From Phorcus lineatus (lineage: Eukaryota; Mollusca; Gastropoda; Trochida; Trochidae), in assembly GCA_921293015.1 (NCBI GenBank), contig OV121084.1:18666960-18730959 (forward strand): 64,000 nucleotides of DNA. Direction: 5' to 3'. Under the pieces are notes generated by a model. That model had not been told where the DNA came from, did not search any database, and worked only from the letters and a program-made list of their open reading frames with translations. A program made the translations under genes and the position numbers. This document shows, one piece after another, positions 1 to 8,445 of the stretch. Positions within the stretch are counted from its first letter, which is position 1; each line of letters opens with the position of its first letter.

Positions 1-1716
1 CGTAATATGACAGTGATCACGTACTCTTCTCCAATCTTTATTCTTAGAAAAAAACCCACCACAAATCCAACAATTTCTAGCTTTATTAGATTGACTCGAT
101 TCTTCCTCAGTCATAACCATAGGTTTTATATCTTTTAATTGTTCCCTAATTTCATCTTCAACTTCCTGAAGGCTTATTAAGAACGTCTCCGCTGCATTTG
201 GCCCCCTATAACTGACTGGCTTCATCACTGTTCCATCACTCCTCACACCAATAAATCCAAAGCCGCACGCGTCATGTACTTCTATTTTATGAGTAAAACT
301 TTGATTATTATTACTGGGCTGTACATTATGAACTTTTTTATTGATAATCTCAAAATCTGCGTAAATAACCCAAGGCGCGGGTATCTGTTTTTGATAATTT
401 TTAAAATGGAGTATTTTATCCTTCTCTTCAGGCATATCAGTTCTAACAGCAGCCTTACTAACCCCCTCGCAGTCGGGTTTATGTTGTTGCAGTAGGTCCT
501 CTCTAGAATACCCGTGGAAACATCTTTCACAAAAATATTTTTTCCCATGATGTTTAGTCTGATCGGATAGAAGTCTATTAAAATTCTGTAACCACATAAA
601 AGGATATTTAATGTCTTCCGGATCGATTTTGTTTTTTTTCTTATCCTTATCAATTTCCTCTTTTTCCTTATTAATTCCTCCCTTGTTCAGCTGTTTTCTA
701 ACCTTATCAATTGCGGCTTCTCTCTTGTCAATTGCGTCTTCATTTTCTTTAAATATAAACAGATTAATTCTAGGAATATCTTTATTAGCGGAACTAAGCT
801 TATAGATAATAACATCATCATTTGTTTCGTTATTTCCAAATATATTAATAGCCAAATTGTTTATTTTTTCTACCTTTGTAATTTGTGTAATTGGAGTAGG
901 AATATCTATACCATCAAAATTAAGCCCATCATTACCAGGAAATGATGATGGCCTATTGGTGTTTGATTTTGCTGGAAATAAGGCAGATTTCAAAGCCCAT
1001 CTTAAACAGTTGTCATCCTTATTCTTTACATTAATGATGGCCCTCTTATTCTTATAATATGCGGGTAAATCTATATAGGACCCAACTCTAAACAGATTAT
1101 ATTTGGCTACATCTAACCACATTGTTTCGATGTAATCTACAACCCACCCAGACCCTTGATTCGTAAATTTTTCTAATCTTTCTTTTATCACTTCTTGGCA
1201 TTCGGATAAAGATGTAGGAATATCACTCGAGGCGGTTAATACCATCTGTTCAGGTCCAAAATGAGCAGTCATAACAGTTTTCCCACCGGGGTTCCCATGA
1301 TCCTTACTGAGCTTAACTTTAACCACTAACTGATATTTAATATTAGTCAAATTTTCTAATTCCTCGGTTAATTTTTCTACCACGGCTTTTTCCGTATTTT
1401 TGAATACTATTAATAGATCATCGTAATCAAGATCCAATTTCCAAGTACGTAAATATTTCCCAAAAACTTTTGTTAAATAAAACACTTCAGATTTGATATT
1501 AGATTTGATATCAAGTTCAGTTATAGGTTCTGTTATAGGTTCAGTTATAGGTTCAGTTATAGGTTCAGTTTTAGGTTCATTTTTAATATAATTTTCCAAT
1601 TTAGTCTTAATATTTTTCATACGATTAAAGGTGGCAAAAGATGCTCTTTTTATAAAAGATTCTGCTAACCCCAAAAAACGTGACATATATCCGATAATTC
1701 TATGACCAGATACCAT
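1..1716 (-). CDS. Protein-primed family B DNA polymerase, N-terminal 572 residues (runs off left edge)
   Basis: A single frame is open without a stop from the ATG at 1716 to position 1, giving 572 residues of a longer protein. Residues 446-456 carry the exonuclease I signature (PAPWVIYADFE), as in the DNA_pol_B_2 group of viral and Polinton polymerases that replicate linear DNA from a terminal protein. Before it is a zinc-finger-like C396/C399/H412/C416. After it is an endonuclease-VII-like cluster, C549-x2-C552 with DHCH at 567-570. Residues about 49-68 are a low-complexity run of T-E-P repeats. The palm motifs should lie left of the window. The start is preceded by the shared TATAATAAAATG motif. 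Unlike most of its neighbours the visible part has no lesion. The frame was translated base by base; the family call rests on motifs, not on a search. Confidence 0.9.
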   Translation of the reverse strand, partial: MVSGHRIIGYMSRFLGLAESFIKRASFATFNRMKNIKTKLENYIKNEPKTEPITEPITEPITEPITELDIKSNIKSEVFYLTKVFGKYLRTWKLDLDYDDLLIVFKNTEKAVVEKLTEELENLTNIKYQLVVKVKLSKDHGNPGGKTVMTAHFGPEQMVLTASSDIPTSLSECQEVIKERLEKFTNQGSGWVVDYIETMWLDVAKYNLFRVGSYIDLPAYYKNKRAIINVKNKDDNCLRWALKSALFPAKSNTNRPSSFPGNDGLNFDGIDIPTPITQITKVEKINNLAINIFGNNETNDDVIIYKLSSANKDIPRINLFIFKENEDAIDKREAAIDKVRKQLNKGGINKEKEEIDKDKKKNKIDPEDIKYPFMWLQNFNRLLSDQTKHHGKKYFCERCFHGYSREDLLQQHKPDCEGVSKAAVRTDMPEEKDKILHFKNYQKQIPAPWVIYADFEIINKKVHNVQPSNNNQSFTHKIEVHDACGFGFIGVRSDGTVMKPVSYRGPNAAETFLISLQEVEDEIREQLKDIKPMVMTEEESSQSNKARNCWICGGFFSKNKDWRRVRDHCHIT

Positions 1717-1746
1717 TTTATTATAATCTAGAAAAAAAAATTTCTA
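1714..1746 (-). promoter_or_regulatory. Virus promoter-like motif upstream of the polymerase
   Basis: On the coding strand the start codon is the end of the string GATTATAATAAAATG, preceded by a T-run and then an A/T-rich block. The same arrangement precedes the gene starting at 2855, and a similar one the gene at 3452. A promoter role is inferred from this repetition and from the way late promoters of cytoplasmic DNA viruses overlap the start codon. Confidence 0.55.
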
Positions 1747-1872
1747 AAAATAATTTTCATACAATGAAATATCTATTATTGGATTACCTGTTAAATTTGA
1801 CAGTTCTCTATGACTTTTTATTATCGACAATTTTCTAATTTTTTAGAAAATTATCTTCTATTTATATTATTT

Positions 1873-2855
1873 TTACTTTCCCCATAATTCATCTATATTT
1901 TTTCCCTCTTCATCATCTTCTTCCTCTTGTTGTTGATTTTCTTCTTCGATATCTTCTCCTTCAGTAAATCTTTTATAATTTTTCCTAGCTTCAGCAATTT
2001 CATCTTGAGAAAGTTGCACAATTCTATTATTTGGTAGTCTATCATCTCCACCGAATATTGGAGTCTAAACCATTTCCATTGCTTTCATCTTAATACTAGC
2101 GCCATAAGTGTTTTGGCCATGAGTTCCCCAATATACATTATCTAATAAAACAACTATTGTTGCTTTACCTCAATGATAATTTTTTGTATTTTGATTATTT
2201 AACAATTTTAGAGGAGATATTCTTTTATTTCCAATCCATATTTTAGTATTATTTTTGATATTACTGACACCTCCTTTACCTGTTGTATGTAATTTAATAT
2301 AAGTTCTTTGTGGTTTTGTTGTATCTATTTTCATATCACCATCTCGATCACTCTTTATATAAGCATGATCATAAATTGGTTTTACAGCAAAGGATGGATT
2401 TTTTTTAACAGTTGCACACATAACAACACTGCGACTAGGTCCAGGTAATATAGCTTTTTTCTCAGAAATAGAATCAAAATATATCATATGTTCAAAAACT
2501 CTTTTCCAAATATTGTCAAAGATAGATTGGATATTTTTCTCTTCTTCAGTTGGGTTTGTCATAGTTTCTTGAGATGTCATCGGATAACAGATCTGATAGC
2601 CATCTAAATTATTTAAGTTTTTATCGGAATCAATTGAAATTGGCCATACACCCTTAATTCCCCATAATTGTTGAAAGGTAACTGAACATAAACATTTTGT
2701 TCTGCATTATCAGTATCTTTTTCACAATATCTAATATCAGATTCAAACCAGCTAAATGTAGAAGAGCTACGTTTCTTTGGTGTACTGATTATAAGATTGT
2801 CCCAATCGAGTTGCTGAATATTGCTAGATTTGAAGGTAATATATTTGCTTGCCAT
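1873..2855 (-). pseudogene. Candidate viral ssDNA-binding protein with acidic C-terminal tail, broken
   Basis: One gene can be followed through three disrupted pieces. The first runs from the ATG at 2855 (MASKYITF) and loses its frame near 2680. The second continues in another frame, starting before 2580, to a stop at 2170. The third resumes at about 2170 and ends at the TAA at 1873-1875, with an internal in-frame TAG after EMV. The last 30 residues are strongly acidic and end in DELWGK, a layout seen in single-stranded-DNA-binding proteins whose tails contact replication partners. A protein-primed polymerase needs such a protein, and the gene sits next to it. The start has the TATAATAAAATG motif. 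The ssDNA-binding role is inference; a conserved virus protein of unknown function is the alternative. Confidence 0.5.
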
Positions 2856-2963
2856 TTTATTATAATCAAGAAAAAAAAATTTCAAAAAATAAATTTTTCC
2901 CCAAAATAATTTTTAATGGAGTAAATCCAATGAGAATCCTCATTGGATATAAACCAAATAAAT

Positions 2964-3452
2964 CTATAAAGATACCTCATCATCGAGGCGCTCTGATAAT
3001 TCATAATAGAATAAACCTTTATTGATATGGTGATTTTTTATGCCCAACAATTTAGCAATTTCCTCATAGCTTTTGTCAATATTAAGTTTTTTATAAGCAT
3101 GAACTAAACAAACGCCTATCAATCCTAGGCTAATCTTGCCTCTTATAGTTAAATTTAGTTTATCACATATATCAGTATATTTTTCTGTGATTAATAATTG
3201 TAAGCATAGTCTCAAATTATATCCGCGCAATTTCTCATAGAGTTTCCTTTGTTAATGACTAGGGGCATTACAATTATTAAGTATTTTATATTCAAACCCG
3301 CAATCTACACATCTGTAGCCATCGATTATATTCCTGTGAATACAAGTTGTGGGGTCAATATCCGTAAACTGGCAACAATTCTCACAAAACTCTTTCCCTT
3401 TATACATTATTACTTCCTTATGGGGGCATACTTCTTGTTTCGAAGAGAGCAT
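2964..3452 (-). pseudogene. TFIIB-like transcription factor of the virus, split by one nonsense codon
   Basis: A single frame runs from ATG 3452 to the stop at 2964, interrupted only by a TAA at 3252-3254. The first 66 residues hold two zinc-ribbon-like halves: C9/H11 with C23/C26, and C37/H39 with C48/C51. The part after the stop reads like a cyclin fold of TFIIB: a hydrophobic helix pair, then AYKKLNIDKSYEEIAKLLGI, the typical helix preceding the TFIIB recognition helix. TFIIB-like factors recruit RNA polymerase and are known from large DNA viruses. Here the factor could drive genes with the shared TATA-like motif. The start follows TATAATAAAATG. The gene is about 160 residues, half the size of cellular TFIIB, so it has one cyclin repeat. 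The domain call is by eye. Confidence 0.6.
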
Positions 3453-3516
3453 TTTATTATACTAAATAAAAAAATTTTAATTTTTTAAAAATTTTTTTTA
3501 TTATATTATGAATGCC

Positions 3517-3924
3517 TTAAAGGCTTTTATAAACCAATATGATAAGTCCAGCCATACTTAAAATAGTGAACGCTATTTCTCCCTCCATTTGACTACTCGA
3601 AGGAGTATAAAAATCTTTCAGAGTTGGTTGAGGTTCTAATGGTTGTAAGGGCTTACCAAATCTAATATGATATTCACGCATCGCCTCATCCACATCTTTA
3701 AAAGTTTGAATAGAATGATATTGTTTTTTTAGCTGCTCATTTAAGAAATCGAGTCTCTCATTTCTACGTTTCTCCCATTGATATTTAGCAGTTGATAATT
3801 TCTCTAAAGCTTTTTCATGTCTTTCCCTCTCACCCTTATCCATTCTTGAAAATAGATAGTTACTGCCGGAGAAGGCCAAAGCGTTAACTATTGCGCCAAC
3901 CGCCATTACTACAAGACTTGCCAT
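3517..3924 (-). CDS. Conserved virus membrane protein with coiled coil, 135 aa
   Basis: This is an intact frame of 135 residues. Residues 3-20 are hydrophobic and residues about 113-131 form a second membrane segment. Between them is a charged helical stretch (about 28-70, rich in E, K and R, with heptad spacing) and a short conserved-looking motif near FYTPSSSQ. I recognise this layout as a recurrent unnamed family in Polinton-like elements of invertebrate genomes, usually beside the next small membrane protein. A virion-membrane or minor capsid role is a guess. The start has TTTATAAAATG directly at the ATG. Confidence 0.7.
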   Translation of the reverse strand: MASLVVMAVGAIVNALAFSGSNYLFSRMDKGERERHEKALEKLSTAKYQWEKRRNERLDFLNEQLKKQYHSIQTFKDVDEAMREYHIRFGKPLQPLEPQPTLKDFYTPSSSQMEGEIAFTILSMAGLIILVYKSL

Positions 3925-3964
3925 TTTATAAATAATGTATTATATCCTTTAGGAGTTATAACCT

Positions 3965-4207
3965 CTAAGAGGCATTCACTCGGTGAGTGATACCAGCGGG
4001 AATATATTTATTTTTGACTAGGTAATCTTTAATAATCATTGCTCCCCCGATATAAATCATCACCATTCCAATATCTTGGGGAAGGAAATCAAATTTTGGT
4101 GTACTCGTTTTTAATGACATTTTGCTTAATTTTACCGAACCTGCAGCTAGTCCAGTTACTATTGCGGCATGATAAAGAGTATTTACGATATCCTTTTGCT
4201 CGCTCAT
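3965..4207 (-). CDS. Small two-helix membrane protein, 80 aa
   Basis: The frame is intact, with two hydrophobic segments at residues about 10-26 and 45-62 and a basic C-terminus. It lies 41 bp downstream of the ATG of the 135-residue gene's neighbour region and overlaps the end of the frame upstream (4089-4601). The upstream sequence reads TATAATATATAAATATG, a variant of the virus motif. I recognise it as a companion of the 135-residue protein in related invertebrate elements. Its function is unknown. Confidence 0.65.
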   Translation of the reverse strand: MSEQKDIVNTLYHAAIVTGLAAGSVKLSKMSLKTSTPKFDFLPQDIGMVMIYIGGAMIIKDYLVKNKYIPAGITHRVNAS

Positions 4208-4601
4208 ATTTATATATTATAAATCTTTTTCTTAAAGGTGATTTATCAGTACTGTTATCAGTAGATGGCTTATTCAATTTAGTGTAGACAACCATTGCAC
4301 CTATGCCTAGAATTCCTATCAGGATGGGAAGTGCTAGATTACCATGATTTATAACTCGAGTCTCTTTTGCCTCGTGCTTGAATTTTCTAACCATGGCACC
4401 CTTCTTACCAGCTTCTACCTTTTTAGGATTTTTTGTGACTGTGAGTTGTTGTTCATCGCTAAGTTTAGTATCTCCAATAGCTTTTGTGCCACGTTTTGAT
4501 TTTTTAACCACCTTCTTATCTACCGTTTTAGTGTCATCGCTAAGTTGAATATCCTCATTGGTCTCCAATATCTCTGGGCTCGAAGATGGTATCTCCGACA
4601 T
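4089..4601 (-). CDS. Lysine-rich single-pass membrane protein; end overlaps next gene
   Basis: From ATG 4601 the frame encodes an acidic then lysine-rich N-terminus (residues 1-90) followed by one membrane segment at about 92-110 (ALPILIGILGIGAMVVYTKL). The last 40 or so residues read through the start region and coding sequence of the 80-residue gene in another frame. The natural stop was therefore probably just before 4207, and this extension may be decay. The ATG is only 18 bp after the stop of the gene upstream, which suggests a tight cluster. Near the start a short segment is duplicated: CCCAGAGAT occurs twice, 31 bp apart. The function is unknown; it is probably a virion component. Confidence 0.5.
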   Translation of the reverse strand: MSEIPSSSPEILETNEDIQLSDDTKTVDKKVVKKSKRGTKAIGDTKLSDEQQLTVTKNPKKVEAGKKGAMVRKFKHEAKETRVINHGNLALPILIGILGIGAMVVYTKLNKPSTDNSTDKSPLRKRFIIYKYERAKGYRKYSLSCRNSNWTSCRFGKIKQNVIKNEYTKI

Positions 4602-4619
4602 CTCTGGGTTCGATATTTC

Positions 4620-5078
4620 TTATTTCTTATTATTAAAATTTATATTCTTAAAGTCAACATGCTTAGCAATTGTAATCATCATTGTAATGGTAGCCAGGTA
4701 CATTCCGCACTTAGAATAAAGGTCACAACAAATTTTACTCGTAGCAATATCGATGAATGGGTCTTCATTAAGCTCTTGGAATAGCTGTGTTTTACTATCA
4801 GGAGTGATATTAAAGAAGTGACTCATAGCGTTGGAATATAAATGTAGGAAAGATTTCCCTAACGTTCTTACCATAGTCACGCCCAGCCTACGTTCATATT
4901 TCTCGTATTCTGCTATTATTTCTTCATCGGTCATACCGCTTATTATCTCAGTAGAAATTTTTTTATCCACAAATTTCCCACCACCCAAGACAGCATTTGT
5001 TAGTTTGTTTCTCTTATCCTCAATCATTTCTTTGGGATATATAGAGGATGTCTCCCCCATGATTTCGCTTAATTCCAT
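4620..5078 (-). CDS. Conserved virus protein of unknown function, 152 aa
   Basis: I place the start at ATG 5078 (MELSEIMGE) because it is preceded by TTAATATATAAAATG, the virus promoter-like motif. The frame is also open upstream to 5243, which would add 55 very hydrophobic residues. The protein has a glycine-rich GGGKFVDKKIS segment near residue 36, an acidic helical part, and a hydrophobic C-terminal helix (about 125-142). This unnamed family recurs beside the packaging ATPase in invertebrate Polinton-like elements. It is transcribed away from the ATPase, so 5079-5270 is a divergent intergenic region. Confidence 0.6.
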   Translation of the reverse strand: MELSEIMGETSSIYPKEMIEDKRNKLTNAVLGGGKFVDKKISTEIISGMTDEEIIAEYEKYERRLGVTMVRTLGKSFLHLYSNAMSHFFNITPDSKTQLFQELNEDPFIDIATSKICCDLYSKCGMYLATITMMITIAKHVDFKNINFNNKK

Positions 5079-5270
5079 TTTATATATTAAGCGGCAAATT
5101 TTTAAAGCAATAATGCCTGCGAGTAGTGCAAAACCTAAACATATTAGTACGCATATCAACAATAACATTATGCCTGCAAATAGGGCAAATAGCACAAATA
5201 GTGCAAAACCTAAACATATCAGTAATAATACAAGTGCCAACATTTATATTTAAAATTTTATGCCTTAATT
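5079..5270. promoter_or_regulatory. Divergent intergenic region with imperfect tandem repeats
   Basis: This spacer lies between the 152-residue gene (minus) and the ATPase (plus). It contains repeated copies of GTGCAAAACCTAAACATAT and related GCCTGCAAATAG-like pieces. It also has TATATTTAAAATTTTATG-type sequence near 5243-5262 that could serve the ATPase. In the minus strand the repeats encode an in-frame hydrophobic extension of the 152-residue protein. I cannot tell whether that is translated. Confidence 0.4.
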
Positions 5271-5837
5271 ATGAAAGAGATGCCAGAGATACTACCTAAA
5301 GATCCGCATTGCGCTATCATTTGTGGAAAGACTGGATGCGGAAAAACTAAATTCATGTTAGACCTTATAGAAACGTATTATTATGAAAATTTTGAACACA
5401 TTATTATTATTTGTCCAACCATTAATGATAACGAAACTTATATGTCTAAATTGTGGGTAAATAATGATCAAAATGTACATAAAAGTCTTCCAGGGGAACG
5501 ACTTAAGGATTGTTTGAAATATTTTCACGAGAAATTCAAGAATGAACCTACCTTGTTCATAATCGATGACTGCAGTGCTGAAAGGGACTTAACTCCAAAG
5601 AAAGCCGAAATATCTAAGCTAGCATTCTCAGGCAGGCATACTAAACATAGCGTTTGGATTCTTTGCCAGAAATATAATTCTATACTCACAGATTTCAGAG
5701 AGCAAATTCGCTGGATTTGCTTATATAAATGTACGAATAAAGATCATTTTGATGATGTTATTGAAAGTAAATCCGAAATAGAAAAGGTTAGAAAACAACC
5801 TGATCAGGAAATACTCCAAACTTATCTTATGCACTGA
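5271..5837 (+). CDS. A32-like genome-packaging ATPase of the virus
   Basis: The protein is 188 residues. Walker A is GKTGCGKT at 19-26. Walker B is LFIIDD at 95-100. A conserved GRH (121-123) precedes the glutamine Q133 in ILCQKY. This is the pattern of the FtsK/HerA-type ATPases that pump DNA into capsids of Polinton-like and larger DNA viruses. The frame stops at 5837, earlier than I expect for the family, so the C-terminal 40 or so residues may be lost. The stretch after the stop is short tandem repeats rather than coding sequence. It converges with the capsid gene on the other strand. Confidence 0.85.
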   Translation: MKEMPEILPKDPHCAIICGKTGCGKTKFMLDLIETYYYENFEHIIIICPTINDNETYMSKLWVNNDQNVHKSLPGERLKDCLKYFHEKFKNEPTLFIIDDCSAERDLTPKKAEISKLAFSGRHTKHSVWILCQKYNSILTDFREQIRWICLYKCTNKDHFDDVIESKSEIEKVRKQPDQEILQTYLMH

Positions 5838-5859
5838 CACACCACCATGGTAAAAACTG

Positions 5860-5935
5860 CTAGATTAGCTTGATTGTGCTTGATTTTGCTAAAGTTTGCT
5901 CGGATTTTCCTAAAGTTTGCTTGGATTTTTGCTAA
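5860..5935. repeat. Short tandem repeat between convergent virus genes
   Basis: About three imperfect copies of a unit like TTTGCTTGGATTTTGCTAAAG lie directly after the ATPase stop. They may have replaced the original 3' end of the gene. Confidence 0.6.
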
Positions 5936-5970
5936 AAAATTTCAAACACAATTGCGTTTGAAATTATTTT
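5933..5970. terminator. Palindrome between convergent ATPase and capsid genes
   Basis: The arms ATTTCAAAC (5939-5947) and GTTTGAAAT (5956-5964) are exact inverted repeats, and the centre CAATTG is itself nearly self-complementary. The structure sits between the two convergent stops. A transcription-end role is inferred from position only. Confidence 0.4.
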
Positions 5971-5990
5971 AACTAGCAAAATCGAGCTAA

Positions 5991-7152
5991 CTAATAAATA
6001 GCTGATTCAAATCTACCATTATTGATAATCAATTTAGCATCCATAATGACGTAGACGTAAGCCTTTATTAGTCCAGCTGTTTCTGCTTTTTTAGTTATTG
6101 CTATCGTCATTCCTTCACTACCATTCTCAATTCGTCTACCAGAACCGTGTAATTCATCGTCATCGGTTGTCCTAAGATCGAGCCATAGGGCATGCTTGTC
6201 GGTTAAGAACTTACCAATAGTCATATCCGTAAGACAAAGATCTTTCATCACCATATTAGTTAATGGGTTACGTTTTATGCGGGGAAGCTTCTTAATTTCA
6301 TCCCATAAGTTATATTTACGCATATCTTGACTGTACAACTGGTAAATTGATGTTAATATTCCACACCGTATCACTTTTATTCAAAGGTATCATACGATGT
6401 CGAAGTATGCAATCATAGTGTATTGGTATGGAACTATTATACACCGAATGGATTGCGTTGGCTAATTCTGACTCCTTGACTTTATCAAATTCCAAAGCAA
6501 TATTCTTAATTTCATACTTCGTGTTGTCCTGTCCTATAATTACATTCTTATAATCATTAAATGTCAATTCATATTCTAATCTATCTCCCAATGCAGCTTG
6601 ATAGAAAGGCATGTGAGTCTCTAACAATTCAAAATCTAGAGGAATATAAAAGCGATTTCCTAGGTTATCGGATATGGCTTTGTCTTCTACAATGGAAGCA
6701 TCACCAAGATCAGATCCCATTCTTAACCTGGTGACATTTCGATTTGTTGTTGTGTCAATACCTTGATAATGTAAACTGCCTCTTTCTTGTGTAGTTCTCC
6801 AAAGATCTACGTAATATATGTAATATATATCGCTATCATCTATAGACAATACTTCATTACTACTTATCATAACGGTTGTTTTCTTCACAATGGAGCGACC
6901 AATATTCTGTACAATGCTACTGTTAGCATCTTTATCACAATCCGATGTTAGGAATAAATCGAAAGCCAATCTGACCGTACCCGGGACTATGACATCGTGA
7001 CTTCCAAGATTAGGAAAGCGAACTAATAGTTGTTCATTCTGATCAATAGTACTCGGATTGTTACTTACCCTAACACTGGACCTTTCCCCTTTTATACCAT
7101 AGGGCTCTCTAAAATAACGCGATGGATTGAGTTTCTGACCGTAGTTAGACAT
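5991..7152 (-). pseudogene. Major capsid protein (double-jelly-roll type), with internal break
   Basis: From ATG 7152 the frame encodes about 270 capsid-like residues, including QNEQLLVRFPNLG near residue 37 and the long beta-rich region expected of a jelly roll. Near 6343 the reading frame changes. The C-terminal part continues to the stop at 5991 and contains LWLDLRTTDDDELHGSGRR and ends GRFESAIY, a conserved capsid C-terminus in this group. The junction lacks the linker segment I would expect between the two halves, so I infer a deletion of some tens of codons plus a frameshift. The gene neighbours the packaging ATPase, as is usual. The start has ATTAATAAAATG. It was probably the main shell protein, and this copy cannot make it intact. 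Confidence 0.8.
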
Positions 7153-7201
7153 TTTATTAATACATATTTATATGTTTAAAGGAAAAACATATATTTATAA
7201 A
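7153..7201. promoter_or_regulatory. Bidirectional 49-bp virus promoter region
   Basis: The whole gap between the capsid ATG (7152, minus) and the next gene's ATG (7202, plus) is 49 bp. Each side reads into its ATG as TATTAATAAAATG or TATTTATAAAATG. The two halves form an imperfect inverted repeat around ATATGTTT and AAACATAT. This supports choosing 7202 rather than the upstream ATG at 7172 as the start of the plus-strand gene. Confidence 0.6.
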
Positions 7202-8441
7202 ATGGACGACTTCAATTATTTTGATGACAGAGATATCGGATATGACAGAGATGAAGCTTATGAAATGGACAATCTCGATGAAAGCATTTCTTCTGAAAGT
7301 TCAATCCCGAGACTGGGATTATCACCTAATGTGACTAGTTTACGAGATGAACTAGGAGATCAAAGAACAAGATTGGTTAACCCATCCGTGGATGATTTTT
7401 ATAATGATGTCGGTGAACCTAGTGGGGGTAGAGATTATTCTAAGTTTATGGTAGATCAGAATGGAAAGCTTAAACTTAAAAGTCATCCCGAAGTGGACTT
7501 ATATTACCAAAGAGGTGAGAATAAAGGTAGGGTAAAGCCTCTAGAAAGTTTACGCCAAAAACTAGGGGTAAGGGGTATTCGCGAAGAATTAGGGTTTGCG
7601 GATTATAAGATTAGGAAAAAACTTGCCGAACCGATTCGAATAGAACTTAATAGCCAATTGGCACAGTTGGGTGAAGCAGAAACTTCTTTCAGCGAACACC
7701 CAATACAAGCCACTAATGAATCTATTAATACAATAGACAATGTCCTGCAAACTATAAATGACCCACCTTTAAATACTGAGGGATTAGAATTTAGTATTAG
7801 AGAGTTGAGGGGACTCGATCGAGCTATGAAAACCCAAAAAGGGGAACTAATTCATAACTTAGCTAAACTAACACACCTGGATGAATAAATAGAACGCGAA
7901 AAAACTAAATTAACTCAGGCGGAAGGCCCAGAAGAAACCGAACGCATTAAAGGAATAATAAGGGATTTGTAACTCGAAAGGTCAGCTAGGTTAGAAGCTG
8001 CATCGGCAAATAAACGCCCTAAGTTCACAAAATCAACGTATAAAGCAGACTATTAGACAACTCTTAAACAAAGATGAACCGTTAGGCGAGCGTCTTAAGA
8101 CATTATTCCGAGAACAGGGTATAACAATAACCACTATTATAACAGCGGTAGGGTTTATAATTTCAACCATAGTACTATCAGTAACAGGAAAAGGTGGGCT
8201 AGTGCCCCCTAATAATAATAAATCTCCTAATAAGATTAAGGAGTGGTTACAATATATATGTAAAGCATTATCTAAATTAGCGGGGAAGGCTGCAGCGACT
8301 TTACCGGGAATAATAGGAAGTATTTTATCTTGGCTTTTAACCTTCTTGTCTAAAACAGCGACTTGGTTAAGTCAAAATATATGGGCATTAATGGTAGCCA
8401 TTGGAGGTATAATAATTCTGTATATAAAGCGAAGGTTATAA
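7202..8441 (+). pseudogene. Large presumed minor structural protein, two stops and a frameshift
   Basis: The first 228 codons run from ATG 7202 (MDDFNYFDD) to a TAA at 7886. The same frame continues with charged helical sequence past a second TAA at 7970-7972. It then shifts near 8010-8040 into the frame that ends at 8441. The N-terminus is acidic, and the middle is charged and helical with predicted coiled coil. The C-terminal 140 residues hold two hydrophobic segments, one after LFREQGIT and one in the final 30 residues before YIKRRL. A membrane-active internal virion protein is plausible from this layout. I recognise it as a recurrent companion of the capsid gene but cannot name it. Confidence 0.6.
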
Positions 8442-8445
8442 AAAA

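Noticed and set aside
282..653. 123-residue minus-strand frame
   Set aside because: It lies inside the open polymerase frame in another register and has no protein-like features.
4039..4287. Plus-strand frames at 4039-4287, 4545-4784 and 4831-5253
   Set aside because: They are antisense to well-supported minus-strand virus genes.
7172..7201. Upstream ATG at 7172 as start of the plus-strand virus gene
   Set aside because: It lies within the divergent promoter; the ATG at 7202 carries the TTTATAAAATG motif.
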